From the NCBI GenBank assembly GCA_030428205.1, contig JAUIBK010000010.1, forward strand, positions 33,530 to 97,529: a stretch of 64,000 bases of DNA, in the 5' to 3' direction. Source of the DNA: a bacterium (GTDB lineage: Bacteria > Bdellovibrionota_C > UBA2361 > RFPC01). The position numbers were made by a program, and so were the translations under genes. Positions 17,165-25,630 of this stretch are shown here, piece after piece. Under the pieces are notes generated by a model. The model had not been told where the DNA came from and ran no database searches. It saw only the letters and a program-made list of their open reading frames with translations. The number at the start of each line of letters is the position of its first letter. The stretch's first letter is position 1.

Positions 17165-17632
17165 ATGGGCGATCGTCTCGATTTTATACAAGAGCTCCCC
17201 CAAGAGCTTCAGGAGGATCCAGGTGACATCTCCTTTTTGGGCGTTGCTGGAGATTATCGTGAAAAGGGAGAGTTGCTTAAGGCTGTAGTCATTTGTCTAC
17301 GTGGTTTGAGTGCCAATCCTTCTTATCACCAAGGACGCCTTCTTCTCGCTCGACTCTACTTTGAGTTGGAATGTCTTCCTTTTGCTTTAAAAGAGCTAGA
17401 GCTGCTTCACCAAGATATGCCCCATATAGACTCTATTGGTCGACTTCTGGAGCGACTTTCTCCTGGAGCAAGTAATGTAGCAGATGAGCCTTCTTCTGAC
17501 TCGACGTACGAGCAAGAGGCGCCTAAGGATACGCCTGAGCGCTCAAGACCAGCGCAACAGGAAGAGACTCTGGCTGAGACGGATTTTGATTTTGACGAGC
17601 TTGACGACCTCGAGGATCTCGAAGATGACTAG
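17165..17632 (+). CDS. Small TPR-like protein, unknown function
   Basis: A 155-residue soluble protein. Residues about 20-90 are helical and read like two tetratricopeptide units (GDYREKGELLKAVVICLRGL, then LLLARLYFELECLPFALKEL); the rest is a low-complexity acidic tail ending in Asp/Glu/Leu repeats. A partner-binding role is likely. It lies alone between the pil terminator and the hairpin before accB. Confidence 0.6.
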   Translation: MGDRLDFIQELPQELQEDPGDISFLGVAGDYREKGELLKAVVICLRGLSANPSYHQGRLLLARLYFELECLPFALKELELLHQDMPHIDSIGRLLERLSPGASNVADEPSSDSTYEQEAPKDTPERSRPAQQEETLAETDFDFDELDDLEDLEDD

Positions 17633-17652
17633 AGGCAGTTGAGTTTGTTTAA

Positions 17653-17694
17653 CCATTTAGTGAACTCTTTCGTTCGAAAAAGTTCACTAAATGG
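17653..17694. terminator. Strong hairpin between TPR gene and accB
   Basis: CCATTTAGTGAACTC and GAAAAAGTTCACTAAATGG form an 18-bp stem with one mismatch around a short loop. It begins 21 nt after the TPR gene stop. Probably a terminator or transcript-stabilising stem; no T-run follows, so the mechanism is unclear. Confidence 0.6.
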
Positions 17695-17854
17695 TAAGTC
17701 ATTTGAGTAGGTTACTATGTTAAAGCCTTCCTGTGAGAGATGCCTACCGACATCTGGAGTTAACCTCAATAATATGGCAAAGTTACTCCCTATTCCCCAG
17801 GTCAGGCTTTGATAACGTAACTTGGGGGTTGTTAAGTCAAAGAGATTGTAAGCG

Positions 17855-18325
17855 ATGGATATCAAAGAACTTGAACAGATCATTTCGATCCTCAAAAGTA
17901 ATGGCGTCACTGAGTTTGAACTGGAGCAAGATGGCACTCACCTCAAACTGAGTCGGGCAACTCTCCAAGCCGCTGCTGCGCCAGTTGCAGTTCAGGGCGA
18001 AGCTCCTCAAATATCTCCTCCTCCTCAGGTCGTTGCTCCATCAACCGCTGCGCCTCAAGCTGAGGTGGACGAAGCTGAAGGAATGGAGAAAGTTGAGTCG
18101 CCACTGGTTGGGACATTCTACCGTAAGCCTTCCCCGGATGCAGATGCTTTCGTCAAAGTTGATGATATCGTTAAAAAAGGTGACACACTTTGCATCGTTG
18201 AGGCGATGAAGTTGATGAATGAGATTGAAGCACCTTGTGACGGAAAGATCGTTAAGATCCTTCTCAATGATGGACAGGTCGTTGAGTTTGGGGAGGCCCT
18301 TTTCCTTATCGATCCAAACGTATAA
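17855..18325 (+). CDS. accB: Biotin carboxyl carrier protein of acetyl-CoA carboxylase
   Basis: A 156-residue protein with a helical N-terminus, an Ala/Pro-rich linker (about 42-75) and the C-terminal biotinyl domain. The biotinylated lysine is in EAMKLMNE (Lys about 119). AccB carries CO2 between biotin carboxylase and carboxyltransferase in malonyl-CoA formation, the first step of fatty acid synthesis. accC follows by 11 nt. The leader 17796-17836 contains complementary CCCCAGGT and ACTTGGGG, a possible control hairpin, since accBC is often autoregulated. Confidence 0.95.
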   Translation: MDIKELEQIISILKSNGVTEFELEQDGTHLKLSRATLQAAAAPVAVQGEAPQISPPPQVVAPSTAAPQAEVDEAEGMEKVESPLVGTFYRKPSPDADAFVKVDDIVKKGDTLCIVEAMKLMNEIEAPCDGKIVKILLNDGQVVEFGEALFLIDPNV

Positions 18326-18336
18326 AGGAGCTCGCT

Positions 18337-19743
18337 GTGTCTCGCCCACCATTTCGAAAAGTCTTGATCGCTAATCGTGGAGAGATCGCTCTACGCATTA
18401 TTCGTGCTTGCCACGAACTGGGTATTCGTACGGTTGCTATTCACTCTCAAGCTGACGAAGAGGCTCTTCATGTAAAGCTTGCTTCGGAGAGTGTGTGTAT
18501 CGGGCCAGCATTAGCAACAGATAGTTATCTCAAAATCTCTGCTGTCATGGCGGCCGCTGTTGCCACACAAGCAGATGCTATTCACCCTGGATACGGTTTT
18601 TTAAGTGAAAACCCTGCTTTTGCTGAGATCTGTGGAAGTTGTGGAATCACTTTTATCGGCCCAAGTGTTCGTAACATGCGGGTGATGGGAGACAAAGCCC
18701 GGGCGCGTCGTGCTGCTGACAAAGCTGGCGTGCCTACCATTCCTGGTGACAGTGAGGGGGTTCTTGAGCCTGCGCGCGCGCTCGAGCTTGCCCACAAAGC
18801 TGGCTTTCCTATTCTCCTAAAAGCGTGTGCTGGCGGTGGTGGACGAGGAATGAAGATCCTCCATAGCCCAGAGGACTTTGAATCGCAATTTAACATGGCT
18901 CAACGAGAGGTAGAGGCTGCTTTTGGAGATGGTCATCTACTTGTCGAAAAGTATCTCCCGGAAGTGCGCCACGTAGAAGTTCAGATTGCAGGCGATAGAC
19001 ATAAGAACGTGATTCATCTTGGTGTGCGAGACTGTTCTATTCAACGTCGCTATCAAAAAGTGATCGAAGAAGCTCTTTCTCCTGGGCTTCCCGAAGCTCT
19101 CCGTGAGAAGATTCAGAACTCTGCTGTAGAGCTTGCTAAGTCTGTTGGTTACTCTAGCGTTGGAACAGTTGAGTATCTCGTGGATCTCAAAGAAGAGAAG
19201 TTTTATTTCATTGAGATGAACACAAGGCTTCAAGTCGAGCACCCTGTCACGGAGATGATTACTGATACCGATATCGTTAAAGAGCAGATTCGTATTGCCG
19301 CTGGTGAGCCCCTTTCGCACGAGCAGGAAGATATTCAGTTTTCTGGTCATGTGATTGAGGCGCGAATTAATGCTGAGAATCCAAAAACGTTGATTCCTTC
19401 GCCAGGAAAGATCCTTAGTTACCACCCTCCAGGAGGTCACGGAGTCCGGGTTGATTCAGCTATGTACAGTGGTTACACCGTGCAACCATACTACGACTCG
19501 ATGGTCGCAAAGCTTATCGTGAAAGCGCGAAATCGAGAGGCTTGTATTCAAAAGCTCCTTGTCGCCCTCAATGAGTTTATTGTGGAAGGTATTGAGACAA
19601 ACATTGAGCTACACAAGCGAATTCTCTCTCATCCAGACTTTGTTGAAGGGCGTTTTCACACGAAGTTTCTTGATACTGTAGATGTCTTTGCTGAGGATGA
19701 AAAAGAATGTTCCGACGAGTTATCACCTTCTCAAGCTGCCTAG
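18337..19743 (+). CDS. accC: Biotin carboxylase subunit of acetyl-CoA carboxylase
   Basis: A 468-residue ATP-grasp enzyme that carboxylates the biotin on AccB using ATP and bicarbonate. It starts at GTG with AAAGGAG upstream. Marks include KVLIANRGEIALRII at the N-terminus, HPGYGFLSEN, the glycine-rich ATP loop KACAGGGGRGM, EMNTRLQVEHPVTE and the C-terminal RINAENP segment. It is slightly longer than usual; the extra C-terminal residues overlap the next gene by 37 nt, suggesting translational coupling to the DUF1573 gene. Confidence 0.95.
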   Translation: MSRPPFRKVLIANRGEIALRIIRACHELGIRTVAIHSQADEEALHVKLASESVCIGPALATDSYLKISAVMAAAVATQADAIHPGYGFLSENPAFAEICGSCGITFIGPSVRNMRVMGDKARARRAADKAGVPTIPGDSEGVLEPARALELAHKAGFPILLKACAGGGGRGMKILHSPEDFESQFNMAQREVEAAFGDGHLLVEKYLPEVRHVEVQIAGDRHKNVIHLGVRDCSIQRRYQKVIEEALSPGLPEALREKIQNSAVELAKSVGYSSVGTVEYLVDLKEEKFYFIEMNTRLQVEHPVTEMITDTDIVKEQIRIAAGEPLSHEQEDIQFSGHVIEARINAENPKTLIPSPGKILSYHPPGGHGVRVDSAMYSGYTVQPYYDSMVAKLIVKARNREACIQKLLVALNEFIVEGIETNIELHKRILSHPDFVEGRFHTKFLDTVDVFAEDEKECSDELSPSQAA

Positions 19744-20735
19744 CTCTTCTTTTTTTCTTTACCTCTTTTGCTTCGGCTCAAGAGAAAGAAAAACTCCGCT
19801 ATGCAAAGCTTCTCATTCCGAGTTCAACCTATGATTTTGGCGCAGTGAGTCAGGGTTCCAAAGTTTCGCACGAGTTTGTTATTGAAAATAAAGGCGAGGG
19901 AGCATTACATATACAAAGAGTTGTTCCCGCTTGCGGTTGCACAGCTTCTACCGTTGACAAAGATTTTATCCAACCTGGCGAAAGCGGAAAGGTGCATGTT
20001 GAGTTTGATACCACCGGTTTTTCTGGTGAGAAAATAAAGACAGTTCGCCTCTATACGAATGATCCTGACAATCTCTCAGCTATTCTTTCACTTCGAGGAA
20101 CCATTGAGCCTGATGTGCTTGTGCAGCCCAAGCGACTTTATTTTGGTGAAATCCTGCAAGGGGGAATTGAAGCTAAGCGCACAAAGACGGTGACGGTAAC
20201 GGCGAGGGAAGGCTCTCAAGTAAAGCTTGGTGAGGTAAGTACGCGCTCTAAGCATGTCGATATTAAGTTGCTTGAATCGAACTCTAAAGAGAAGCGCTTC
20301 CAGGTTACCCTTGGCCCTGATATGAAGTTAGGAGAGTTCCGAGATCGAATAGTTGTGCGTGTCAGCGGAACCAAGCAGCGGGCAGTCAATATTCCTCTTT
20401 TTGCCTCACTGAAAGGCCCCCTTCGTATAAGGCCCGCTGCGGCATCTTTCGGTGTTCTTGAAGGCCAAGCTCCCCTGCAAAAAACTATCAAAATTGAGAA
20501 TTTAGGTGCTACACCGCTACTTCTCAAGAATCTGAAGTCCCATCACCCTTCTGTGAAGGCTACTCAAAAAGTGGTACAAGAAGGAAAGGTGTATGTAGTG
20601 AATATAACGGTCGATCCCCGCTTGGTGAAAAAAGAGCTTCGTAGCTCAGTAGAAATTTTTACGAACGTAGAAGAACAACCGAGTATAAAATTGAGCGTTT
20701 ACGGCATACTTCCTCCACCTTCTGGATCGAAGTGA
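19707..20735 (+). CDS. DUF1573 exported protein
   Basis: A 342-residue protein with a signal peptide (about 1-24) and immunoglobulin/HYDIN-like beta domains. The first has the DUF1573 pattern YDFGAVSQGSKVSHEF with ACGCTAS (about 74-80), whose cysteine pair is typical of the family. Two further repeats with similar FGxxxxG patterns follow. Function is unknown; such proteins are periplasmic or surface exposed. It begins inside the end of accC and ends 4 nt before the next gene, so it belongs to the accBC transcript. Confidence 0.75.
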   Translation: MFRRVITFSSCLALLFFFTSFASAQEKEKLRYAKLLIPSSTYDFGAVSQGSKVSHEFVIENKGEGALHIQRVVPACGCTASTVDKDFIQPGESGKVHVEFDTTGFSGEKIKTVRLYTNDPDNLSAILSLRGTIEPDVLVQPKRLYFGEILQGGIEAKRTKTVTVTAREGSQVKLGEVSTRSKHVDIKLLESNSKEKRFQVTLGPDMKLGEFRDRIVVRVSGTKQRAVNIPLFASLKGPLRIRPAAASFGVLEGQAPLQKTIKIENLGATPLLLKNLKSHHPSVKATQKVVQEGKVYVVNITVDPRLVKKELRSSVEIFTNVEEQPSIKLSVYGILPPPSGSK

Positions 20736-20739
20736 GCAT

Positions 20740-22539
20740 ATGGTGACTCCTCTCTTAATTGTTCGTGTGGCCCGCCTTGTATCGAGCTTCACTCGGTTTT
20801 GTGTTGTCTGCGGGGGGTTTGTCTCTTTTCTCTTCCTCTTTGCTCCTTATGCTTCTGCTGAGAACCTCACTCTTGGCGGCCTTAATTTTCATGTAGATGA
20901 GATTGCTGAGGTTGACTCTCAAGCTGTCAGGGTCACCTTGTTTGGAGATTCTCGAGTTATTCCGAAAAAGAGGCTTGAGTTTTATGTTGTCGAGAAATAC
21001 TTCCAGCGCTCTGATACTGCTGTTCGCTTTCCCGTCGATAGTGTTATTGCGTTCTTCTTTGATGCTCTTAAGCGCTTTCGAGCTGAGGAAGCGAAGCTTG
21101 CGTATCTTTCGTTGCTGACAAGAAAAGACTATTCCTTAGAAAACGATCGAGGAGTGTCGCTGAAGCTCCGTGGTTCGACCGAGTTTATCGAAGAATATAA
21201 ATCAATTTTAACGACCGATCTGACAACCGCCCAACTTCGAGAATCTCTTTATTCTTTAGTCTATGTTATTGGCGTTCACGATTTTGCCTGGCTTAAAGCA
21301 AATGGAAGCCGTTACGTTTACTCGGAGTATTCTAAGTTTGGTGAGTATCTTCAGGAGTGGTTTTCATCCGCGCTTGAAGATCAGGACTTCTCGAGTGCTG
21401 CTGAAAAACTGGCATTAGCTGAAAATTTATACGAGAAAGATGATCGGCGAATCGAGAGAATGAGGCTCTTATATTCTCGTGCGGAAAATGCCCAGCAAGC
21501 TGTAAAAGAACAGAAGCTTGAGGAGTTGTATCCTCTTGTGGAGCTTGGAAAAAAGGATCCTCTCCTTGCTCGAATTTTGCGCCCCCTAGCGCTCCAAGCA
21601 ATTCACGAAGCTGCTGAGGAGGAGATCGAAGGTGAGCGTCCAGCCAAAGCGCTGCTCATCCTTTCACGTATTGATGTAGAAGAGCGAACCCCAAAGACTC
21701 ATGATTTAGTTTATGCTGCAATATCGAAGCTTCCTGCTCAAGAAGTTCAACTTATTGAAGATGTGCAGGTGGAGTTTCTTATTCGTATTGTTGCAAAAAA
21801 TGATGCACGAGTTCAGCAAGCTTACGGCTCTTACCTTGACCGGCGAATACGTTTTTTGCTCTCTTCTGGGAATGTACGTCGAGCAGAGGAAGCATTTCAA
21901 AAACTTCTTGAAGTGCGTCCCGATGATAAGAAAGCCAATGAAGTGCTGCGAAAAGAACTCGCGCTCTCATTTGTTAGTCGAGGTTACTATCAGAAAGGAG
22001 AGCGCCTTTTAAAGCACCATAGCGATAGTTTGGGCATGTGGGATCGCTTTCGTCTTTTTCAAGAAGGGTATTATGTGGATGAGAATAGCTCTTTTCTCAT
22101 TCTTTCATTGATCGTTATTATTTGCGGTCTTGTTGCTTATCGTATTCGAGCGCTTATCCGGAGTATTCAGCAGTGGGACGAAGAACAAGACGGGGAGCAG
22201 CCTTGGATAGAGCCGAAGCAAACACTTTCTGAGCAAGAAGTTGACGAAAATGGGGGATTTTCTTTTGCGCAAATGCGCAAGGGGCTGAATCCTCGTATGC
22301 ACGAGTATGTAGCGTTGTTGAGAAAATTTGGTCTTACTCCAACTTCGCAATTACGTGACATTAAAGCGGCCTACCGTACTGCGATTAAAGAGGTGCACCC
22401 AGATCTCTACAGCGAAGAAGAGTACGATGAAGACAAGCAAGAAAAGTTCTTAAAAATGACTACAGCTTATGAACGCCTCTTGGAGTTGCGTAGCCTTTTA
22501 AAGATTGAAGATTCTACTTCCGGTGAAATCGGCGATTAG
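20740..22539 (+). CDS. Exported TPR-like membrane protein with C-terminal J-domain
   Basis: A 599-residue protein. A signal-like hydrophobic N-terminus (about 18-40) is followed by a long helical, TPR-like periplasmic region, a membrane helix (about 450-470) and a cytoplasmic end. The last 70 residues read as a J-domain: LRKFGLTPTSQLRDIKAAYR, then the diagnostic HPD (about 553-555), then KMTTAYERL. J-domains stimulate Hsp70 (DnaK), so the protein could recruit DnaK to the inner membrane. Position at the end of accBC-DUF1573 suggests an envelope or lipid-linked role, which is inference. Confidence 0.7.
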   Translation: MVTPLLIVRVARLVSSFTRFCVVCGGFVSFLFLFAPYASAENLTLGGLNFHVDEIAEVDSQAVRVTLFGDSRVIPKKRLEFYVVEKYFQRSDTAVRFPVDSVIAFFFDALKRFRAEEAKLAYLSLLTRKDYSLENDRGVSLKLRGSTEFIEEYKSILTTDLTTAQLRESLYSLVYVIGVHDFAWLKANGSRYVYSEYSKFGEYLQEWFSSALEDQDFSSAAEKLALAENLYEKDDRRIERMRLLYSRAENAQQAVKEQKLEELYPLVELGKKDPLLARILRPLALQAIHEAAEEEIEGERPAKALLILSRIDVEERTPKTHDLVYAAISKLPAQEVQLIEDVQVEFLIRIVAKNDARVQQAYGSYLDRRIRFLLSSGNVRRAEEAFQKLLEVRPDDKKANEVLRKELALSFVSRGYYQKGERLLKHHSDSLGMWDRFRLFQEGYYVDENSSFLILSLIVIICGLVAYRIRALIRSIQQWDEEQDGEQPWIEPKQTLSEQEVDENGGFSFAQMRKGLNPRMHEYVALLRKFGLTPTSQLRDIKAAYRTAIKEVHPDLYSEEEYDEDKQEKFLKMTTAYERLLELRSLLKIEDSTSGEIGD

Positions 22540-22565
22540 CTAGTGTTCCGACAAAAAACTTTTTT
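22540..22565 (+). repeat. Dispersed 26-nt repeat, copy 2
   Basis: Same CTAGTGTTCCGAC element plus A/T runs as at 6130-6155, one base different, again directly after a coding sequence (the J-domain gene). Confidence 0.5.
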
Positions 22566-22662
22566 GAAGTGACACGAGCTTTCATGACTCCCTAGCCACA
22601 GATTAAAGGAATGCTGAGACGTATCCTCCCCCTCTCATGTCAAAAACATCCTTGTCGCTGGA

Positions 22663-23103
22663 CTAATGAACAGCTCCCCTTGTTCTCAGAGGTTCTCTTC
22701 TTGCAGTATTTGATTTTCTTGAAGATACGCTGAGTGCGCGACTGTATCCAGTGCTTGCTTGTTGTCGTCTCATCTCTCGTCGGCGTTGAAAGAGAGCTTC
22801 TTGTGGTACAAACATTTTCGTATGAGTAGGTTTCTCGTTTACTTCTGTAATCGTTGCGCGTTCACTCTCAGAGAGCTCCGAAAAGCATGCTCCATGATTG
22901 AGGATTTTAGTCATGAGCGCAGTGTAGAGATAGTAGAGACCATTTTCCTCGAGTTTGAGCTTCGCTTTTTTAGCAAGGGCTGTCCGTAGTGGATGAGATG
23001 TTTCGAGATACTCGTTTGCCCGGAGCATTCCCCAGATAGGTCGCGTACCACAGACGTCTTGGCTGATCTGCTGAAATTCTTTGTGTGATATTGGTAGAGA
23101 CAT
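22663..23103 (-). CDS. Small protein of unknown function
   Basis: A 146-residue protein rich in basic and polar residues with a helical middle (LRTALAKKAKLKLEENGLYYLYTALMTKILNHG) — only short parts of this are conserved-looking by eye. No domain recognised. It is accepted as real because a strong ribosome-binding site (AGGAGGAAAG) lies just before its ATG on the minus strand and no longer gene competes here. It is transcribed away from the SRP RNA gene. Confidence 0.5.
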   Translation of the reverse strand: MSLPISHKEFQQISQDVCGTRPIWGMLRANEYLETSHPLRTALAKKAKLKLEENGLYYLYTALMTKILNHGACFSELSESERATITEVNEKPTHTKMFVPQEALFQRRREMRRQQASTGYSRALSVSSRKSNTARREPLRTRGAVH

Positions 23104-23360
23104 GACAACTTTCCTCCTGTTGCTCTGTTAAAAAGCAAGGAGGGTGCCAATCTGGACCACTCTCTAACCATCTGAATATACTAGATCTAGGCGGATTTCC
23201 TAGGTGTTCCAGTGTGGTATTTCACCTCACTGGTGATGCATTTTGCTTCATATTCTATTGTATCTGTGATCCCTAGCGGGCGGAGAGTTGCCTACGAAGT
23301 ATGCGGAGAGCGTAAGCATCAAAGATGCTTCAAAAACCTGGTGTTTCAAAACAAGGCAAG

Positions 23361-23366
23361 TATACT
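23361..23366 (+). promoter_or_regulatory. -10 box of the SRP RNA promoter
   Basis: TATACT lies 8-9 nt before the predicted 5' end of the 4.5S RNA. The -35 region at about 23338-23343 (CTGGTG) is a poor match, so the call rests on the -10 box and its position. Confidence 0.5.
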
Positions 23367-23374
23367 GTCATACA

Positions 23375-23470
23375 GCGGCTGGGCGCGCGAGAAAGTAAAG
23401 CGAACCCGGTCAGGCCCGGAAGGGAGCAGCCGTAGCTTCTCCTTTCTGTGTTGTGCCCGCCGCGCTTTTT
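23375..23470 (+). ncRNA. ffs: Signal recognition particle 4.5S RNA
   Basis: The domain IV hallmark GGTCAGGCCCGGAAGGGAGC with AGCC (23408-23431) is the Ffh-binding apical hairpin with its tetraloop. The flanks pair: GCGGCTGGGCGC (23375-23386) with GTGCCCGCCGCG (23452-23464) through one bulge, giving the usual single long hairpin of a small bacterial SRP RNA. It ends in a T-run. With Ffh it targets membrane and exported proteins to FtsY and SecYEG. Lying just before dnaX is a common arrangement. Ends are accurate to a few bases. Confidence 0.93.
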
Positions 23471-23565
23471 TCTCCCCTTTTTCCCGGCCACATATATTGG
23501 CCACCTCACTGGAAGTGCCGTTTCCAGTGAACAGACCCGCTGAAGGGGCCTGGAAAAAGGGGAGA
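23471..23565 (+). promoter_or_regulatory. Large inverted repeat in the dnaX leader
   Basis: Arms 23471-23489 and 23547-23565 are reverse complements at 18 of 19 positions. Inside is a second perfect 9-bp stem, TCACTGGAA (23506-23514) with TTCCAGTGA (23522-23530), and a GGCC...GGCC pair (23486-23502). The right arm contains GGGGAG and ends one base before an in-frame ATG at 23566, so folding would hide that ribosome-binding site. The left arm abuts the T-run that ends the SRP RNA. It may control dnaX translation or process the ffs-dnaX transcript. Confidence 0.6.
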
Positions 23566-23595
23566 ATGCATTTTGATTATACACCTCCTTACTCT

Positions 23596-25248
23596 ATGTC
23601 CTACCTCGTTTTCGCCCGAAAGTACCGACCAGACTCCTTTGCCACGGTGAGTGGTCAAGAGCACGTTACGAAGACGTTGGCGAATGCTATTACACGAGAT
23701 TGCGTGGCCCACGCCTATGTTTTTGCTGGTCCCCGTGGGGTTGGAAAAACTTCGATAGCGCGAATCTTTGCCAAAGCGCTTAATTGTGAACACGGTCCAA
23801 CAGCAACCCCGTGTCTTGAGTGTCAAAACTGTAAGGAGATCTCACAAGGCACAAGCCTTGCAGTACGTGAGATTGATGGAGCCTCTCACAACAGTGTTGA
23901 TAACGTTCGAGAGTTAATCGACTCGTTTCGTTCTCTACCTGCCCCCGGTACGAGGTACAAGGTCTATATCATTGATGAGGTGCATATGCTGAGTCTTTCA
24001 GCGTTTAATGCTCTTCTCAAAAGCCTCGAAGAACCACCCCCCAATACCGTGTTTATTCTTGCAACGACTGAGCTACATAAAATCCCCGAGACAGTTCTCT
24101 CTCGGTGCCAGCGACACGACTTTCGTTCGCTGAATCTTGAATCTATTCAGGGGCGTCTTGCCGATATTGCCAAGCAAGAATCTCTTACGATCGATCGCGA
24201 GTCGCTCCAAATTATAAGCCGACTCGCTGATGGTTCTATGCGTGATGCGCAAACCCTCCTCGATCGCGTTCGTTCGTTTTGTGATGGAGACATTACGGCG
24301 GAGGAAACAAGCAAAGCTCTTGGTACGGTAGAGCGCCGTGTGCTCTTTGAGCTGACAAAAGCGATCTTTTCACGAGATCCCGGAACCGCTCTTCAACTCA
24401 TAGAGCAAACATTCGCTACTGGGATTGATACAGGTCTTTTCTTGCAGGAATTTGTCTCCCACTTCCGTGAGCTTCTCATTGCTCGTTTTGGAAAGCCGTC
24501 TGATCTTGAGCTATTTGGGATGAGTGAGGATGATGTTGCTGAGCTGTGTCAGCAGGCAGAGAATATGGATGCACATGATCTTCAAGATCTCGTTCATCTT
24601 GCGCGAAGTGGTGCTGATGCTGCGCTTCGCAGCTCATACCCTAAGTACGCACTCGAAGCGCTTGTCGTGCGACTTGCTACACGTGAGAAATCAAAAGATC
24701 TCGGAGAGGTTTTGGCAAAAATGCGTTCAGTGCTCAAAGAGCAGCGAGGAGCAAAGGGGGCTGCACCAACACGTCCTGCAGCGTTACGTAAGGAAGCGCC
24801 CAAGCCGTCTCCGCAGACACCTTCTGAGCCATCTCGTGGTGATTTTGACTGGAGTAACTTTGTTGAGTTTGTTGGCACTTCTGTTTCACAACTCCTTGCG
24901 GAGCATCTCCGTCGTGTCTCTCTTGAATCTGCAACTGGGGGAAAGCTTATTTGCCGTGGCCCTGAATTTCATGTTGCCTGTCTCTCTGAGGTTGAGAACA
25001 AAAAGAAGCTCGCCATAGCACTAAAAGAACTTTGCCGTTCTGAAACGGGCTGGAGTGTTGATTTTCATGCTGATTCTGATATCTCACAAGCTGCGCCTGG
25101 CAGCCTGCTTCACGGCGAAAAATCTCAGAAAGAGAAAGTTCGCGAAGAGAAAACCCAGGAACTCATTCAACATCCCAGTGTGCAATCCCTAAAAAAGCAG
25201 TTTCCTGGGAGCAAGATAGAGAGTATCCGTTTAAAACGTTTTAAATGA
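23596..25248 (+). CDS. dnaX: DNA polymerase III subunit gamma/tau
   Basis: About 550 residues; the AAA+ motor of the clamp loader, which opens and loads the beta clamp. The family start MSYLVFARKYRPDSF is at 23596. An ATG at 23566 with GGGGAG upstream would add ten residues; a longer upstream opening of the frame runs through the SRP RNA gene and is not coding. Visible: Walker A GPRGVGKTS, four zinc-binding cysteines (C...CLECQNC), DEVHMLS Walker B, SRCQRHDF (SRC motif). The C-terminal third is divergent, as in tau. The last codons form the palindrome TTTAAAACGTTTTAAA. No obvious slippery A-run for gamma was noticed. Confidence 0.94.
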   Translation: MSYLVFARKYRPDSFATVSGQEHVTKTLANAITRDCVAHAYVFAGPRGVGKTSIARIFAKALNCEHGPTATPCLECQNCKEISQGTSLAVREIDGASHNSVDNVRELIDSFRSLPAPGTRYKVYIIDEVHMLSLSAFNALLKSLEEPPPNTVFILATTELHKIPETVLSRCQRHDFRSLNLESIQGRLADIAKQESLTIDRESLQIISRLADGSMRDAQTLLDRVRSFCDGDITAEETSKALGTVERRVLFELTKAIFSRDPGTALQLIEQTFATGIDTGLFLQEFVSHFRELLIARFGKPSDLELFGMSEDDVAELCQQAENMDAHDLQDLVHLARSGADAALRSSYPKYALEALVVRLATREKSKDLGEVLAKMRSVLKEQRGAKGAAPTRPAALRKEAPKPSPQTPSEPSRGDFDWSNFVEFVGTSVSQLLAEHLRRVSLESATGGKLICRGPEFHVACLSEVENKKKLAIALKELCRSETGWSVDFHADSDISQAAPGSLLHGEKSQKEKVREEKTQELIQHPSVQSLKKQFPGSKIESIRLKRFK

Positions 25249-25273
25249 CTATATACGTAAAAGAGGAAGAGTA

Positions 25274-25621
25274 ATGGGAAAAGGAAAGGGTGGATTTGGC
25301 GGAATGCCAGGAAACATGCAGCAAATGATGCAGCAGGCCCAGAAGATGCAAGAGAATCTTGTAAAAGTACAAGAAGAGGCGCAGTCGCTCACTGCTGAAG
25401 GAAGCGCTGGTGGTGGAATGGTTAAGGTTGTTGCAACTGGCGGCCAACAGATCGAGTCGATTGTTATTGATGCTGAAGTCGTTAATCCAGATGACATCGA
25501 TATGTTACAGGATCTTGTGTGTGCTGCTGTCAATGATGGCCTCAACAATGTTCAGGCGAAAGTAAAAGAAAAGATGTCTGAAGCAACTGGCGGTATGCAG
25601 ATTCCAGGATTGTCTCTCTAA
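25274..25621 (+). CDS. ybaB: YbaB/EbfC family nucleoid-associated protein
   Basis: A 115-residue protein with the Met/Gln-rich N-terminus of the family (MQQMMQQAQKMQENL), the central VKVVATGGQQIESIVID sheet and the LQDLVCAAVNDGL helix. These small dimers bind DNA without strong sequence preference. The gene lies between dnaX and recR, the standard conserved cluster, and has a ribosome-binding site (GAGGAAGAG) before its ATG. Confidence 0.93.
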   Translation: MGKGKGGFGGMPGNMQQMMQQAQKMQENLVKVQEEAQSLTAEGSAGGGMVKVVATGGQQIESIVIDAEVVNPDDIDMLQDLVCAAVNDGLNNVQAKVKEKMSEATGGMQIPGLSL

Positions 25622-25630
25622 GGTAGTCCA

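Noticed and set aside
23212..23595. Long N-terminal extension of the dnaX frame
   Set aside because: It runs through the SRP 4.5S RNA gene and the leader hairpin, has no ribosome-binding site, and gives low-complexity peptide without similarity to DnaX, whose conserved start is at 23596.
25233..25248. Palindrome TTTAAAACGTTTTAAA at the end of dnaX as a regulatory site
   Set aside because: It encodes the final residues of DnaX and could easily arise from coding constraint; no second copy seen.
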